From positions 39,440 through 103,439 of the forward strand of contig CAZNOO010000005.1 of assembly GCA_964574705.1 (NCBI GenBank): 64,000 nt of DNA, given 5' to 3'. Positions 9,276-18,313 of this stretch are shown one piece after another. The stretch comes from JAHIVB01 sp964574705. GTDB lineage: Bacteria; Bacillota_I; Bacilli_A; Izemoplasmatales; Hujiaoplasmataceae. The position numbers and the translations under genes are program-made. The first letter of the stretch is position 1. Every line of letters begins with the position of its first letter. Under the pieces are notes generated by a model. It was not told the DNA's origin and made no database searches. It worked only from the letters and a program-made list of their open reading frames with translations.

Positions 9276-10073
9276 ATGAAAGTAAAAACCTATTTGAAAG
9301 CATCCAGCATTGATGAAGCTTATCAAGTATTGCAGGAAAGTACGGAGAATGCCATTCTTGGTGGCGGAGCCTGGATGAAACTTTCCACGAAGAAAGTGAA
9401 TACCTTGATTTCTCTAGATGAACTAGACTTAAAGGGCATTGAAGAACAAGACGGATTCATTCGCATCAAGTCCATGACGACTTTGAGAGAAATCGAAACA
9501 TCTCCACTGATTCAAGCTATTGGCGGAGGCGTCATTACGAATTCGCTCAGCCAAATCATGGGTGTGACGATTCGAAACATTGCAACGATTGGGGGATCCA
9601 TCGTTTCCAAATTCGGTTTTTCAGATTTAATTCCTGTCTTACTTGTGTTAGATACGAAGCTTGTCTTTCATAAGCATGGAGAAATCTCCTTAAAAGCCTA
9701 TTTGGAGTCAAAGATTGTCGGAAGAGACATCCTTGTTGAAGTTCTAATCAAAAAATGTGACTCCTTGGTTTTCTTCAAGAAAGTGAAAACCACTGCTCTT
9801 GATTTCGCCATTTTGAATATCTGTGTCGGAAAGACTCAAGAAGGATTCAAAATTGCGGTCGGCTCAAGACCAGGACTGGCAGAACTTGCCATTCAGTCGA
9901 TGAATTATTTAAATGGGTGCCATACAGTAGGCGAAGAAGAAATTGCGAAAGCTGCCTTGATGGTTGTTGAAGAAATCCATTTTTCATCGAATCAAAGAGC
10001 ACAAAAAGAATATCGTGAACAACTTGCAGAAGTATATGTCAGACGAGGACTAAAGGAGGTGCTTTCAATATGA
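9276..10073 (+). CDS. ygfM: FAD-binding subunit of molybdenum hydroxylase, YgfM-like
   Basis: The 265-residue protein is the medium flavoprotein subunit of a xanthine-dehydrogenase-type enzyme, passing electrons from the iron-sulfur subunit to an acceptor. The first FAD loop is 'LGGGAWMKL' (about 30-38) in place of the usual AGGTDL, and the second is 'TIGGSIVSKFGFSDLIPVLL' (about 106-125). From memory both resemble E. coli YgfM ('AGGSKL', then 'TIGGEI...LLPVLLALD') more than XdhB. ATG at 9276 follows GAAAGGA; it overlaps the next gene by ATGA. It belongs with the two following subunits. Confidence 0.8.
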   Translation: MKVKTYLKASSIDEAYQVLQESTENAILGGGAWMKLSTKKVNTLISLDELDLKGIEEQDGFIRIKSMTTLREIETSPLIQAIGGGVITNSLSQIMGVTIRNIATIGGSIVSKFGFSDLIPVLLVLDTKLVFHKHGEISLKAYLESKIVGRDILVEVLIKKCDSLVFFKKVKTTALDFAILNICVGKTQEGFKIAVGSRPGLAELAIQSMNYLNGCHTVGEEEIAKAALMVVEEIHFSSNQRAQKEYREQLAEVYVRRGLKEVLSI

Positions 10074-10522
10074 AAATCAATCTTTTAATCAACGGACTGT
10101 ATAGAAGCGTTGAAGTTGAACCGGGAGAGTATTTGTTAGATACTTTAAGAAAAATCAATATGATTAGCGTTAGAAGAGGATGCGACAACACGAGTTGTGG
10201 CGTTTGCACCGTTCTTATCGAAGGCAAACCTGTTCCTTCTTGTTCTTACCTTTCTGTAAGAGCTGATGGGAAATCAATTTTGACGGTCGAAGGAATCGCT
10301 GAAGAAGCTGAAAAAATATCTTCTTACTTTGGCGAAGAAGGCGCAGAACAATGTGGTTTTTGCAACCCCTCCATCGCACTCACCGTTTATGCCCTTAAAA
10401 AAGAAATCAAAAACCCCACCGACGAACAAGTCGATAAATACTTGGTCTCTAATTTATGCAGATGCACGGGATACATCTCTCAAAAAAAGGCCATTAAGAA
10501 TTACTTGGGGGACAAATCATGA
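10070..10522 (+). CDS. 2Fe-2S subunit of XdhD-type molybdenum hydroxylase
   Basis: The 150-residue protein has both [2Fe-2S] clusters of the xanthine oxidase family: the plant-ferredoxin-type set 'GCDNTSCGVCTVL...SC' (about residues 38-62) and the alpha-helical set 'CGFCNPS' (about 95-101) with 'CRCTGY' (about 128-133). It relays electrons from the molybdenum site to FAD. It has a very strong AAAGGAGGT site and overlaps both neighbours by four bases, so the three subunits are translationally coupled. In E. coli the corresponding domain is fused to XdhD; here it is separate. Confidence 0.9.
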   Translation: MKINLLINGLYRSVEVEPGEYLLDTLRKINMISVRRGCDNTSCGVCTVLIEGKPVPSCSYLSVRADGKSILTVEGIAEEAEKISSYFGEEGAEQCGFCNPSIALTVYALKKEIKNPTDEQVDKYLVSNLCRCTGYISQKKAIKNYLGDKS

Positions 10523-12837
10523 AAACAATCAATCAATCATTCCCGTCCGTAGACGGAAAGGGAATCATGATGGGCAGAGTCGCTTTTACAGACGACTATG
10601 CGCTTCAAAATTCCTTAATTGTAAAAATCTTAAGAAGTCCTCATCCCTATGCAAAAATCAAAAACATCGACGCCTCGAAAGCTTTAGCACTCTATGGCGT
10701 TGAATGTGTTCTTACGCATAAGGATTTTCCTCGAATTCCGTTTACAAGAGCAGGACAAGGATATCCTGAACCCTCACCGCATGACAAATTCATTTTGGAC
10801 GAATACGTCAGATACATTGGTGACGAAGTCGCAGTTGTCGCTGCTGTCAGCAATGATATCTGTGAAGAAGCCCTTTCTTTGATTGAGGTTGAATACGAAG
10901 TCTTGGAGCCCGTTTTGAATTTTGAAACCGCCTTGGATTCAAAAAACATTTTGCACCCAGAACCAGAAATTCATGAAATGTTTCCAATTGGGTTTGATCC
11001 AAAAAGAAATCTCGCTGCAAGTTATCATATGCACATTGGTGACGTTGAAAAGTCTTTGAAAGAGTGTGACGTTGTCGTAGAACAATCTTTCTTTACGCAG
11101 GCTCAGCAACACACCGCTTTAGAACCACATACCGTCAACGCCCAAATGGACTATCAAGATCGTCTTGTTTTGTATTCTTCAACCCAAACGCCGTTTCATG
11201 TCAGAAGAATATTGTCTCAAACGCTTGGAATTCCATTAAGCAAAATACGGGTCATCAAGCCACGCGTTGGCGGAGGATTTGGTGGCAAGCAAGCCCTACA
11301 TGGTGAAATGTTTGTTAGTTACATTACCTATAAAACCAAAAAACCTTCTAAAATCGTCTTTACGAGAAAAGAAGTGTTTGAATCATCATATACCCGTCAT
11401 CCAATGCGTCTAGATATCAAACTCGGCGCAGACAAAGATGGCACGCTCAAAGCGATTGATTGTTATGTACTTTCCGATACTGGAGCGTATGGGGAACATG
11501 CACTTACGGTCTTTATGGTCGCGGGTTCCAAAGTATTGCCTTTATACAATAAAGTCGATTCTGTCAGGTTCCATGGACATGTCGTGTATACAAACCACAC
11601 TCCGGCTGGCGCTTTTAGAGGCTACGGAGCGATTCAAGGAAACTATGCTCTTGAATCCGCTGTTGACATGCTCTGTCATAAACTTCATATGGATCCAATT
11701 GAATTTAGACAAAAGAACATGATGAAAGAAAACGAAACCTCACCAATCTTTGCGATCATGGGCGAAGGAACCGAAGGAACCGCAATGAACATGGAGTCCT
11801 GCAAATTGGACTACTGCGTTTCACGCGGAAAAGAATTGATTGGTTGGGATTCGATTTACCCACATAAAAATGTATCCAAAGAGAAAATCCGAAGTGTCGG
11901 TATGGCAATTGCGATGCAAGGCAGCGGAATTCCATATATCGACATGGGAAGTGCAATCATTAAACTCAATGACGACGGATTTTACAATCTGTTGATAGGA
12001 GCGACCGACATCGGACAAGGGTCTGATACCATTCTCGCTCAAATCGCCGCAGAAGAACTAATGACTTCTCTTGATAAGGTGATTGTCTATTCTTCCGATA
12101 CGGATTTGACTCCATTTGATACCGGGGCCTATGCTTCAAGTACAACATTCATCTCCGGAAACGCAGTCTTAAAAGCCGCTCGGAAAATGAAAGGTCTTTT
12201 GATTGAAGAAGCAGCGAAGGTCTTAAAGTGTGAAGAAGCCGATATTAATTTTGACGGATTCAACTTTAAAAACAAGAAAAATGAGAGCGAAATCAATTTG
12301 AGTCAGTTAAGCAACCGACTCACTTATAACGAAGATCAAAAACAACTCGTAGCGGACTCCAGTTATGTCGGACATAAATCTCCTCCGCCATTCATGGCAG
12401 GGTTCATTGAAATTCTGATTGATAGAGAAACCGGTGAAATTGAGATTGAAAATTATGTCAGCGTCGTTGATTGTGGCACACCACTCAACCCTAAACTCGC
12501 TCAAGGGCAAGTTGAAGGCGGCGTTGTTCAAGGAATCGGAATGGCGCTTTATGAAAATGTTGTCATCACCAGTAAAGGAAAAAACATTACTTCTGACTTT
12601 TTAAATTACAAAGTACCAACTCGTATGGAAATCAAGAAACTAGTGACCGAGTTCGCAGAGTCCTATGAATCTTCAGGACCCTTCGGAGCGAAGAGCGTCG
12701 GTGAAATCGGAATTGATACTCCACCTGCAGCCCTTGCAAATGCCATTGAAAATGCACTCGGTGTCAGAATGACGGATTTACCAATGACACCTGAAAAAAT
12801 TATGAGAGCTTTAAAAGCGAAGGAGAAAAGACAATGA
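10519..12837 (+). CDS. xdhD: molybdopterin-binding catalytic subunit, XdhD-like purine hydroxylase
   Basis: The 772-residue large subunit of a molybdenum hydroxylase. Cofactor motifs in order: 'TQAQQHTALEPH' (about 193-204), 'RVGGGFGGKQ' (about 250-259), 'GAFRGYGAIQGN', 'GATDIGQGSDT', 'FDTGAYASSTTF', and near the C-terminus 'GPFGAKSVGEIG' containing the catalytic Glu. The blocks 'FPIG...KNIAAS', 'TQAQQ' and 'GAYASS' agree with what I recall of E. coli XdhD, the large subunit linked to selenium-dependent purine oxidation. Probable reaction is hydroxylation of a purine ring such as hypoxanthine or xanthine; exact substrate is inferred. ATGA overlaps on both sides. Confidence 0.85.
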   Translation: MKTINQSFPSVDGKGIMMGRVAFTDDYALQNSLIVKILRSPHPYAKIKNIDASKALALYGVECVLTHKDFPRIPFTRAGQGYPEPSPHDKFILDEYVRYIGDEVAVVAAVSNDICEEALSLIEVEYEVLEPVLNFETALDSKNILHPEPEIHEMFPIGFDPKRNLAASYHMHIGDVEKSLKECDVVVEQSFFTQAQQHTALEPHTVNAQMDYQDRLVLYSSTQTPFHVRRILSQTLGIPLSKIRVIKPRVGGGFGGKQALHGEMFVSYITYKTKKPSKIVFTRKEVFESSYTRHPMRLDIKLGADKDGTLKAIDCYVLSDTGAYGEHALTVFMVAGSKVLPLYNKVDSVRFHGHVVYTNHTPAGAFRGYGAIQGNYALESAVDMLCHKLHMDPIEFRQKNMMKENETSPIFAIMGEGTEGTAMNMESCKLDYCVSRGKELIGWDSIYPHKNVSKEKIRSVGMAIAMQGSGIPYIDMGSAIIKLNDDGFYNLLIGATDIGQGSDTILAQIAAEELMTSLDKVIVYSSDTDLTPFDTGAYASSTTFISGNAVLKAARKMKGLLIEEAAKVLKCEEADINFDGFNFKNKKNESEINLSQLSNRLTYNEDQKQLVADSSYVGHKSPPPFMAGFIEILIDRETGEIEIENYVSVVDCGTPLNPKLAQGQVEGGVVQGIGMALYENVVITSKGKNITSDFLNYKVPTRMEIKKLVTEFAESYESSGPFGAKSVGEIGIDTPPAALANAIENALGVRMTDLPMTPEKIMRALKAKEKRQ

Positions 12838-13469
12838 AAAAACATTTAACTACGATATTATTTTTAGGCGCAATCTGGGGCCTTTTAGAAGCAACTCTCG
12901 GATATGTGCTTCACTTCTTGCCTGCACTGATTTCTGGATCCATCATGTTTCCAATCGCAACACTCGTGATGCTTAGAACCTATCAAATCACAAATTCAAA
13001 AAAGAGCGTGTTCTCAGTTGCTGTTATCGCTTCATTGATTAAATCTGTAAACTTATTGATGCCAAATCTTTCAGTTTGGAAAGTCATCAATCCGATGATT
13101 TCTATTTTGGTTGAAGCGTTGTTGGTCGTCGCTGTATTCAGCGTTCTATCCTCTGAAAAAGTTCTTCCCAAATTAATTGCGCTACCTTTAGTAAGCATCG
13201 TTTGGAGAGCAATTTTCCTTGGAGCACTCACCTTGCAGCACGTAACGGGTGCAATGCCAGTCGCATCCCCATTAATTTCCAGCACCTCTGCCATGATTGA
13301 TTTTGCGATTATAAACGGCCTCCTCAGTGGAGCCATCGCGACTCTGTTTTATTTCATCCATCAATTATGGATTCAAAAAGTATCCTTTAAACTTGCGACG
13401 AGCAAAATCGCAGCCACCTTTACATTTGCACTTGCGATTGCGGCGACTGTACTTGTCAATTTCTTATAG
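12834..13469 (+). CDS. multi-pass membrane protein of unknown function inside the purine operon
   Basis: The 211-residue, very hydrophobic protein has about six membrane segments and no soluble domain. Its start overlaps the hydroxylase large-subunit stop (ATGA), so it is translationally coupled to a cytoplasmic enzyme, which is unusual. Size and topology resemble ECF-transporter substrate-binding (S) components, for example 'GAIWGLLEATLGYVLHFLP' near residues 12-30 and a Gly/Ala-rich end, but I do not recognise a family motif. Possible jobs are purine or molybdate-related uptake, or membrane anchoring of the hydroxylase. Both are inference. Confidence 0.55.
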   Translation: MKKHLTTILFLGAIWGLLEATLGYVLHFLPALISGSIMFPIATLVMLRTYQITNSKKSVFSVAVIASLIKSVNLLMPNLSVWKVINPMISILVEALLVVAVFSVLSSEKVLPKLIALPLVSIVWRAIFLGALTLQHVTGAMPVASPLISSTSAMIDFAIINGLLSGAIATLFYFIHQLWIQKVSFKLATSKIAATFTFALAIAATVLVNFL

Positions 13470-13480
13470 GAGAGCCATTC

Positions 13481-14323
13481 ATGGATCTTATCTACGAGAA
13501 AATTCTGGAGTATAAAAAAAGAGGCGTTCCCATCTATTTGGTCTCAGCTGTTGAAAAAGAAGGCATGGGCCCAGTGGAAGTCGGAAAGAAAATGATTGTC
13601 ACCGATTCCGGTGAATCTTTCGGCACGGTTGGAGGTGGCTCTCTAGAACATTACGCCATCAACAAAGCGAAGTCTTTATTTTTAACCCGGAAACCACTTC
13701 TTGAAAAATATGGATTAAATGAAGATAAGATCATTCCAGGCGTTCTCACTTTACCGATGGTATGTGGAGGCATTGTGACGTTGTTTTATGAATACCTTGG
13801 AGCGAAAGCTGATATTTTTATTTTTGGAGGAGGACATGTTGGCCAAGCATTAATCAATGTCTTGAAGACGATGGATTTCCACGTCGAAGTCATTGACGAA
13901 CGTAAAGCCATCTGCGACAATGTCAAAAATGCGGACCAAGTTCACAATATGCCTTTTTTGGATTACATCGATACTTATGGGATTCAAGAATCTTCCTATA
14001 TTGTCGTATGCACGCCATCGCATAAATATGACTATCACGTCATCAACAAGATTTTATCAATCAAAGCCAAGCCCAAATACATTGGAATGCTATGTTCACC
14101 ATCCAAACTTGATGATTACCTTGACAAGACTTACGAAACCTTTGGCCAAGACGTCAATCTAAAAAATTTCTATGCGCCAATAGGTCTTGATACCGGAGGT
14201 GGAACCGTGGAAGAAATCGCGATTTCAATAACAGGTGAAATATTGTCAATTTATTACGGAAAAGAAGACCATTCGCACATGCGGGAGAAGAATCATGGTA
14301 AGTATCGTTACTGGGAAGATTAA
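13481..14323 (+). CDS. XdhC/CoxI-family molybdenum hydroxylase maturation protein
   Basis: The 280-residue protein has the two parts of XdhC-type chaperones. The N-terminal domain has 'GTVGGGSLE' (about 48-56) and the conserved 'CGG' (95-97); a Rossmann domain follows with 'IFIFGGGHVGQAL' (about 112-124) and the acidic end 'VIDER'. XdhC proteins bind the molybdenum cofactor and help install its terminal sulfur before insertion; the related YqeB/EF2563 group does this in selenium-dependent clusters, and I cannot separate the two by eye. The C-terminal 'IGLDTGGGTVEEIAISI' block is intact. The last 29 bases overlap the next gene. Confidence 0.8.
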   Translation: MDLIYEKILEYKKRGVPIYLVSAVEKEGMGPVEVGKKMIVTDSGESFGTVGGGSLEHYAINKAKSLFLTRKPLLEKYGLNEDKIIPGVLTLPMVCGGIVTLFYEYLGAKADIFIFGGGHVGQALINVLKTMDFHVEVIDERKAICDNVKNADQVHNMPFLDYIDTYGIQESSYIVVCTPSHKYDYHVINKILSIKAKPKYIGMLCSPSKLDDYLDKTYETFGQDVNLKNFYAPIGLDTGGGTVEEIAISITGEILSIYYGKEDHSHMREKNHGKYRYWED

Positions 14324-14768
14324 CTCCGGCAAGACGACCCAAATGCTCGCAAGATATTTAAACAATCCTGTCGGCGACGGGTTCATCAGTTTGAAGACAA
14401 TGAAAGATGGACGCGTGATGAAATATGATCTACTTCAACTTTCAAACAACCACGAAACGCCATTTGTAGTTCATGAACTGGATTTATTGAACCAAGAAGT
14501 GGCTACTCAACTGGGTCCTTATTGCTTTTTGAAAGAGGGACTGGATGATGTTGAAAAGAGAATTGAACAAATGATTCAAAAATCAGTTGAGCCCATCTAT
14601 CTTGATGAAATCGGTGTCTTAGAACTCAAGGGACAGGGCTTTTCGAACATATTAAAAAAACTTGTGGCTTCAAAACTGGATTTGGTTCTTTCAATCAGGC
14701 AAGACCTGATTGAAGAAGTCAAACGACAATTCAAGATGGAAGAGACAGAAATCTTAAGAGATATTTAG
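14295..14768 (+). CDS. small P-loop NTPase (THEP1/MobB-like)
   Basis: The 157-residue protein opens with 'VSIVTGKINSGKTT', a Walker A loop at residues 7-14, and has a hydrophobic Walker B-like 'EPIYLDEIGVLEL' near 98-110. This is the pattern of nucleoside-triphosphatase THEP1 and of the molybdenum-cofactor accessory protein MobB. Given neighbours, a role in cofactor maturation is plausible but unproved. The ATG at 14295 follows GGGAGAAG and lies inside the 3' end of the XdhC-family gene; an earlier in-frame start at 14235 would lack a ribosome-binding site. Confidence 0.65.
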   Translation: MVSIVTGKINSGKTTQMLARYLNNPVGDGFISLKTMKDGRVMKYDLLQLSNNHETPFVVHELDLLNQEVATQLGPYCFLKEGLDDVEKRIEQMIQKSVEPIYLDEIGVLELKGQGFSNILKKLVASKLDLVLSIRQDLIEEVKRQFKMEETEILRDI

Positions 14769-14779
14769 GAGATGATCTG

Positions 14780-16096
14780 ATGTTTGACAAACGCATCCTA
14801 CATGCGAATGTGTATATCGACTCAGGGTTCAAGAAAACCAATCTGTACATCACCGACGAACGAATCGCAAAAATTACGACAGATATCTTGCCAGCGGATA
14901 ATTCAATCGACGGGACACTGAAATATGTGATTCCTGGACTGATTGACCCGCATACCCATTTCGATCTCGATTTGGGATTCATCAAGTCGGCCGATGATTT
15001 TAGATCGGGTTCTTTATCCGCGCTTTATGGTGGCGTTACGACAATCATTGATTTTCTAGAGCCGACAGGTAACGCCTCCGACTTGGAAAAAGCATATTAC
15101 AAGAGGGTCGAACAGGCCAAATACTGTAAATGCGATTATCTGTTCCATGCGACGATTAAAAATCCCGATGGAGATTTAGAAGAATACGTTCTAAAAATGC
15201 TTGAACTTGGAATGCAGTCTTTAAAACTTTTCACAACGTATTCTAACTCCAGCAGAAGAACGTACGATGAAGATATCATCAAACTCTTGAAACTGTCTGA
15301 AAAGTATAAGTTCTTGCTACTAGCTCATATTGAAAATGATGAGCAAATCGATTTAAATCCCAAATACACCTATAAAGATCTCAGTGTTTCCAGACCAACG
15401 TTTTCTGAAACAAATGAAGCCTTGAAAATAGCTGAATACGTTCGGACGTATGGTGGATATTTATACATGGTTCATCTCTCGAGTGGCATCACGTTAAGAA
15501 GACTTCATGCAGAATTCAAAGACATTTTGAACAAACGATTCTTTGTCGAAAGTTGCCCACAATATTTCACCTTGACGAACGAATTATTCCGTCAAAAAGA
15601 CGGATACTTATATACACTTGCTCCACCGATTCGATCCAAAGAAGAACAGGACTTACTCGTCAGTTTGTTTCAAAATGTTTATACCATTGGAACGGACCAT
15701 TGTCCTTTCATGAAAGAAGATAAAAATCATCAGTTGTTAAAAGACATTCCTTTGGGAATTGGAGGCATTGAGACGAGTTTTGTCTTGATGTATCATCTCT
15801 TTAAAGAGCAAACGATTGATAAAATGACGAAAAATGTCTCAACCCTTCATCATCTTTCACGAAAAGGTGTTATCAGAGAAGGCGCGGATGCAGATCTCGT
15901 CATTTATAAACTTCAACCAGGATTCATCGATTTTATTCATTCCAAGTGTGATTACACACCTTACAAAGGAATGAAAAAAGATCTGTTTATCACGGATGTA
16001 TTTTTAAGAGGAAAACAAGTGCTTAAAGGCGGAGAATACGTGATTAGTCGAGGAAAACTGCTAAAGGGAGAATCCCCCGATGAAATGCATCATTAA
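14780..16096 (+). CDS. hyuA: HyuA-like cyclic amidohydrolase (dihydropyrimidinase/hydantoinase family)
   Basis: The 438-residue TIM-barrel metal hydrolase keeps every ligand of the binuclear zinc centre: His58 and His60 in 'DPHTHFD', the carboxylatable Lys149 in 'SLKLFTTY', His183 in 'LAHIEND', His232 in 'MVHLSSG' and Asp306 in 'GTDHCPF'. The family opens cyclic amides such as hydantoin, dihydropyrimidines and ureido rings. In E. coli-type uric-acid/purine clusters HyuA accompanies YgeW, YgeY and XdhD, and it is expected here to cleave an imidazolone or ureide intermediate. It starts 11 bases after the NTPase stop with AGGAGATGA in between. Confidence 0.82.
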   Translation: MFDKRILHANVYIDSGFKKTNLYITDERIAKITTDILPADNSIDGTLKYVIPGLIDPHTHFDLDLGFIKSADDFRSGSLSALYGGVTTIIDFLEPTGNASDLEKAYYKRVEQAKYCKCDYLFHATIKNPDGDLEEYVLKMLELGMQSLKLFTTYSNSSRRTYDEDIIKLLKLSEKYKFLLLAHIENDEQIDLNPKYTYKDLSVSRPTFSETNEALKIAEYVRTYGGYLYMVHLSSGITLRRLHAEFKDILNKRFFVESCPQYFTLTNELFRQKDGYLYTLAPPIRSKEEQDLLVSLFQNVYTIGTDHCPFMKEDKNHQLLKDIPLGIGGIETSFVLMYHLFKEQTIDKMTKNVSTLHHLSRKGVIREGADADLVIYKLQPGFIDFIHSKCDYTPYKGMKKDLFITDVFLRGKQVLKGGEYVISRGKLLKGESPDEMHH

Positions 16097-16225
16097 CGCA
16101 ACCGTCTATGATTTTGCAATTGATTTCAAGGACAAAATAAATTAATGAGAATCTGTGCTTCCGTTTGGGACTCAGTGTCTCCATATGCCCGGTGAAGGCA
16201 ATTACTGTATAAAGGAGCTGAAGAA
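16097..16225 (+). other. intergenic stretch with possible gene remnant or small RNA structure
   Basis: This 129-base gap is the only sizeable one inside the operon. An ATG at 16080, overlapping the hyuA stop, opens 21 codons starting 'MKCIINATVYDF', which resembles the first strand of an amidohydrolase such as SsnA, then stops. A second short open stretch further on, translated in another frame, reads 'FGTQCLHMPGEGNYC'. This could be a collapsed gene. The stretch can also form two small hairpins: GGAC/GTCT (16168-16180) and TGCC/GGCA (16185-16199). AAAGGAGCTG before 16226 serves the next gene. Confidence 0.35.
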
Positions 16226-18313
16226 ATGGTAGATATTTCTAAATCCATTCCAAAAGTCGACTTGTTTGAGAAAACAAGTGGTGAAGCAATGTATGTCAGT
16301 GATTTTTCTTACGATGACTTACATTACGCAAGAACCTTAAGGTCGACAGAACCGAAAGCAAAAATCAAAGAAATTCAATTTCCAACGATTCCTGAAGGCG
16401 TCTTTATCGTAGATTATAAAGACATCCCTGGAAAAAACGTCGTTAAGATTATATTTGACGACCAGGAAATCTTTCCAACAGACACGGTGACTTATATTGG
16501 CCAACCGATTCTTTTGTTTGTTGGAAAAGACAAAGAACTTCTTGAAGAACTCATCAAGAACACCAAAGTCGTCTATGAAATCCTAGACCCTGTTTTCGCC
16601 TGGACAAACAGTGCTGTTCATAATCACTTTTCAAAAGGAAAACCAGAAGAGGCGTTTCAAAAAGCTTCAAGAATCATTCAATATCATTATGACACGTCCT
16701 ATCAAGAACAAGCCTACATCGAACCTCAAGGTTTCATTGGGACGTATGATGATGGCAAAGTCACACTGATTGGTTCGATTCAATGTCCTTATTACGTCAA
16801 AAATGCCCTTTTGTTGGCACTTGACGCAAAAGGAGATGAAGTAAGAGTCATTCAAGCCACAGTAGGTGGCGCTTTTGGCGGTAAGGAAGAGTTTCCATCG
16901 TTAATGGCTTGTCAACTCGCAGTCGCTCTAAGAAAAATAAAGAAACCGATTAAAATGATTTACGAACGTGAAGAAGACATGATTTCCACCACCAAAAGAC
17001 ATCCTTCGAAAACATTATTATCCGCAGCAATCGGATCGAATGACGAAATCTTGGCGATTCGTTCAAACATCGGAATTGACGGCGGAGCCAATATTGGTTT
17101 AAGCGGAGTTGTACTCTCCCGTGCGATGATTGCAACGACGGGAGCCTATACGATTGAAAACATCGACAGTTCTGGTGATGTTTTCCTAACAAACACCGTT
17201 CCCAACGGTGCATTCAGAGGATTCGGTGCGCCTCAAATGCTTTATGCAATTGAGATGTTTATCGAACACATCGCAAAAGACTTAGGGAAAGACCCTTTCG
17301 AATATCGAATGAAGTACCTGGCAAAACAAGGGGATGCGACCTCCACAAACGGGAAGTTTAGAGATCCTATCATTATGCCTGAGATGATTGAAAAAGCGCT
17401 TGAAATCTCGAAATTCAAAGAAAAATCGAAAATATTCTCAAGACCGAATGTCATGAAGGGCATCGGTATGAGTTGGTTCTTGCATGGTTGTGGATTTACC
17501 GGAAGCGGAGAATCCACTCATATCAATGCACTCGTAAAACTTCATAAAACAGCAGAAGAAAACGTAGAAATTCTGATTGCGGCCGTAGACATGGGCCAAG
17601 GTGTCAGAACGACAATGCGAAAACTTGTCTCTTCAATCTTAGAAATTCCAATGGAAAAAGTGATCTATGATTTCCCAGATACTGACAAAGTACCGGACTC
17701 CGGTCCGACTGTCGCTTCTAGAACCATGATGATTGTTGGCGGACTCGTAGCGAGATGCGCCAAACATCTGAAAGAAACATGGATTCCTGGAGAGGTGTTG
17801 CTAGAAGAAAGATACGTTCAACCAAGCTACATTTTATGGGATGAAGAAACGATGACCGGAGATGCTTATCCAGCTTATTCATGGGGTGTCAACGTCGTTG
17901 AAGTGAGCGTTGATAAGGTAACTTACGAAGTGACGGTCGAAGAAATTTGGAGCGTCTATGACTTAGGAAAAGCGATTGACGAACGAATCGTCATCGGCCA
18001 AGCCGACGGCGGAATCGTTCAAGGCGTTGCCTATGGTTATTTGGAAGTCATGAATCATAAATCAGGAAAACTGTTGCAAAAGAATTTTACGGACTACATC
18101 ATACCAACATCGATGGATACGCCGAAGATGACGACAGTCATCATCGACAATCCCTATCCGCTTGGCCCTTATGGCGCCAAAGGTGTCGGAGAACTGACTT
18201 TGGTCGGTGGTGCGCCGGCGGTTGCGAAAGCCATTGAAATGGCGATTGGCAAAAAAGTCTTTTCAATTCCGGTCACACCGGAGAAAATCATGGAGTTGAT
18301 GAAACATGAGTAA
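16226..18313 (+). CDS. xdhA: xanthine dehydrogenase molybdopterin-binding subunit
   Basis: The 695-residue large subunit of a second molybdenum hydroxylase. Motifs: 'QEQAYIEPQG' (about 158-167), 'VGGAFGGKEE' (about 212-221), 'GAFRGFGAPQ', 'AAVDMGQGVRTT', and C-terminal 'GPYGAKGVGEL' with the catalytic Glu. It is about 75 residues shorter than the XdhD-like subunit upstream and belongs to a different branch: 'AFGGKEE' instead of 'GFGGKQ', and no 'GAYASS' block. It is likely the classical xanthine/hypoxanthine dehydrogenase. The stop overlaps the Fe-S gene by eight bases. Confidence 0.85.
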   Translation: MVDISKSIPKVDLFEKTSGEAMYVSDFSYDDLHYARTLRSTEPKAKIKEIQFPTIPEGVFIVDYKDIPGKNVVKIIFDDQEIFPTDTVTYIGQPILLFVGKDKELLEELIKNTKVVYEILDPVFAWTNSAVHNHFSKGKPEEAFQKASRIIQYHYDTSYQEQAYIEPQGFIGTYDDGKVTLIGSIQCPYYVKNALLLALDAKGDEVRVIQATVGGAFGGKEEFPSLMACQLAVALRKIKKPIKMIYEREEDMISTTKRHPSKTLLSAAIGSNDEILAIRSNIGIDGGANIGLSGVVLSRAMIATTGAYTIENIDSSGDVFLTNTVPNGAFRGFGAPQMLYAIEMFIEHIAKDLGKDPFEYRMKYLAKQGDATSTNGKFRDPIIMPEMIEKALEISKFKEKSKIFSRPNVMKGIGMSWFLHGCGFTGSGESTHINALVKLHKTAEENVEILIAAVDMGQGVRTTMRKLVSSILEIPMEKVIYDFPDTDKVPDSGPTVASRTMMIVGGLVARCAKHLKETWIPGEVLLEERYVQPSYILWDEETMTGDAYPAYSWGVNVVEVSVDKVTYEVTVEEIWSVYDLGKAIDERIVIGQADGGIVQGVAYGYLEVMNHKSGKLLQKNFTDYIIPTSMDTPKMTTVIIDNPYPLGPYGAKGVGELTLVGGAPAVAKAIEMAIGKKVFSIPVTPEKIMELMKHE

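Noticed and set aside
16144..16225. In-frame TGA near 16192 as a selenocysteine codon
   Set aside because: The short frame with TGA is out of frame with the following xdhA gene, has no ribosome-binding site and the downstream hairpin is only four base pairs.
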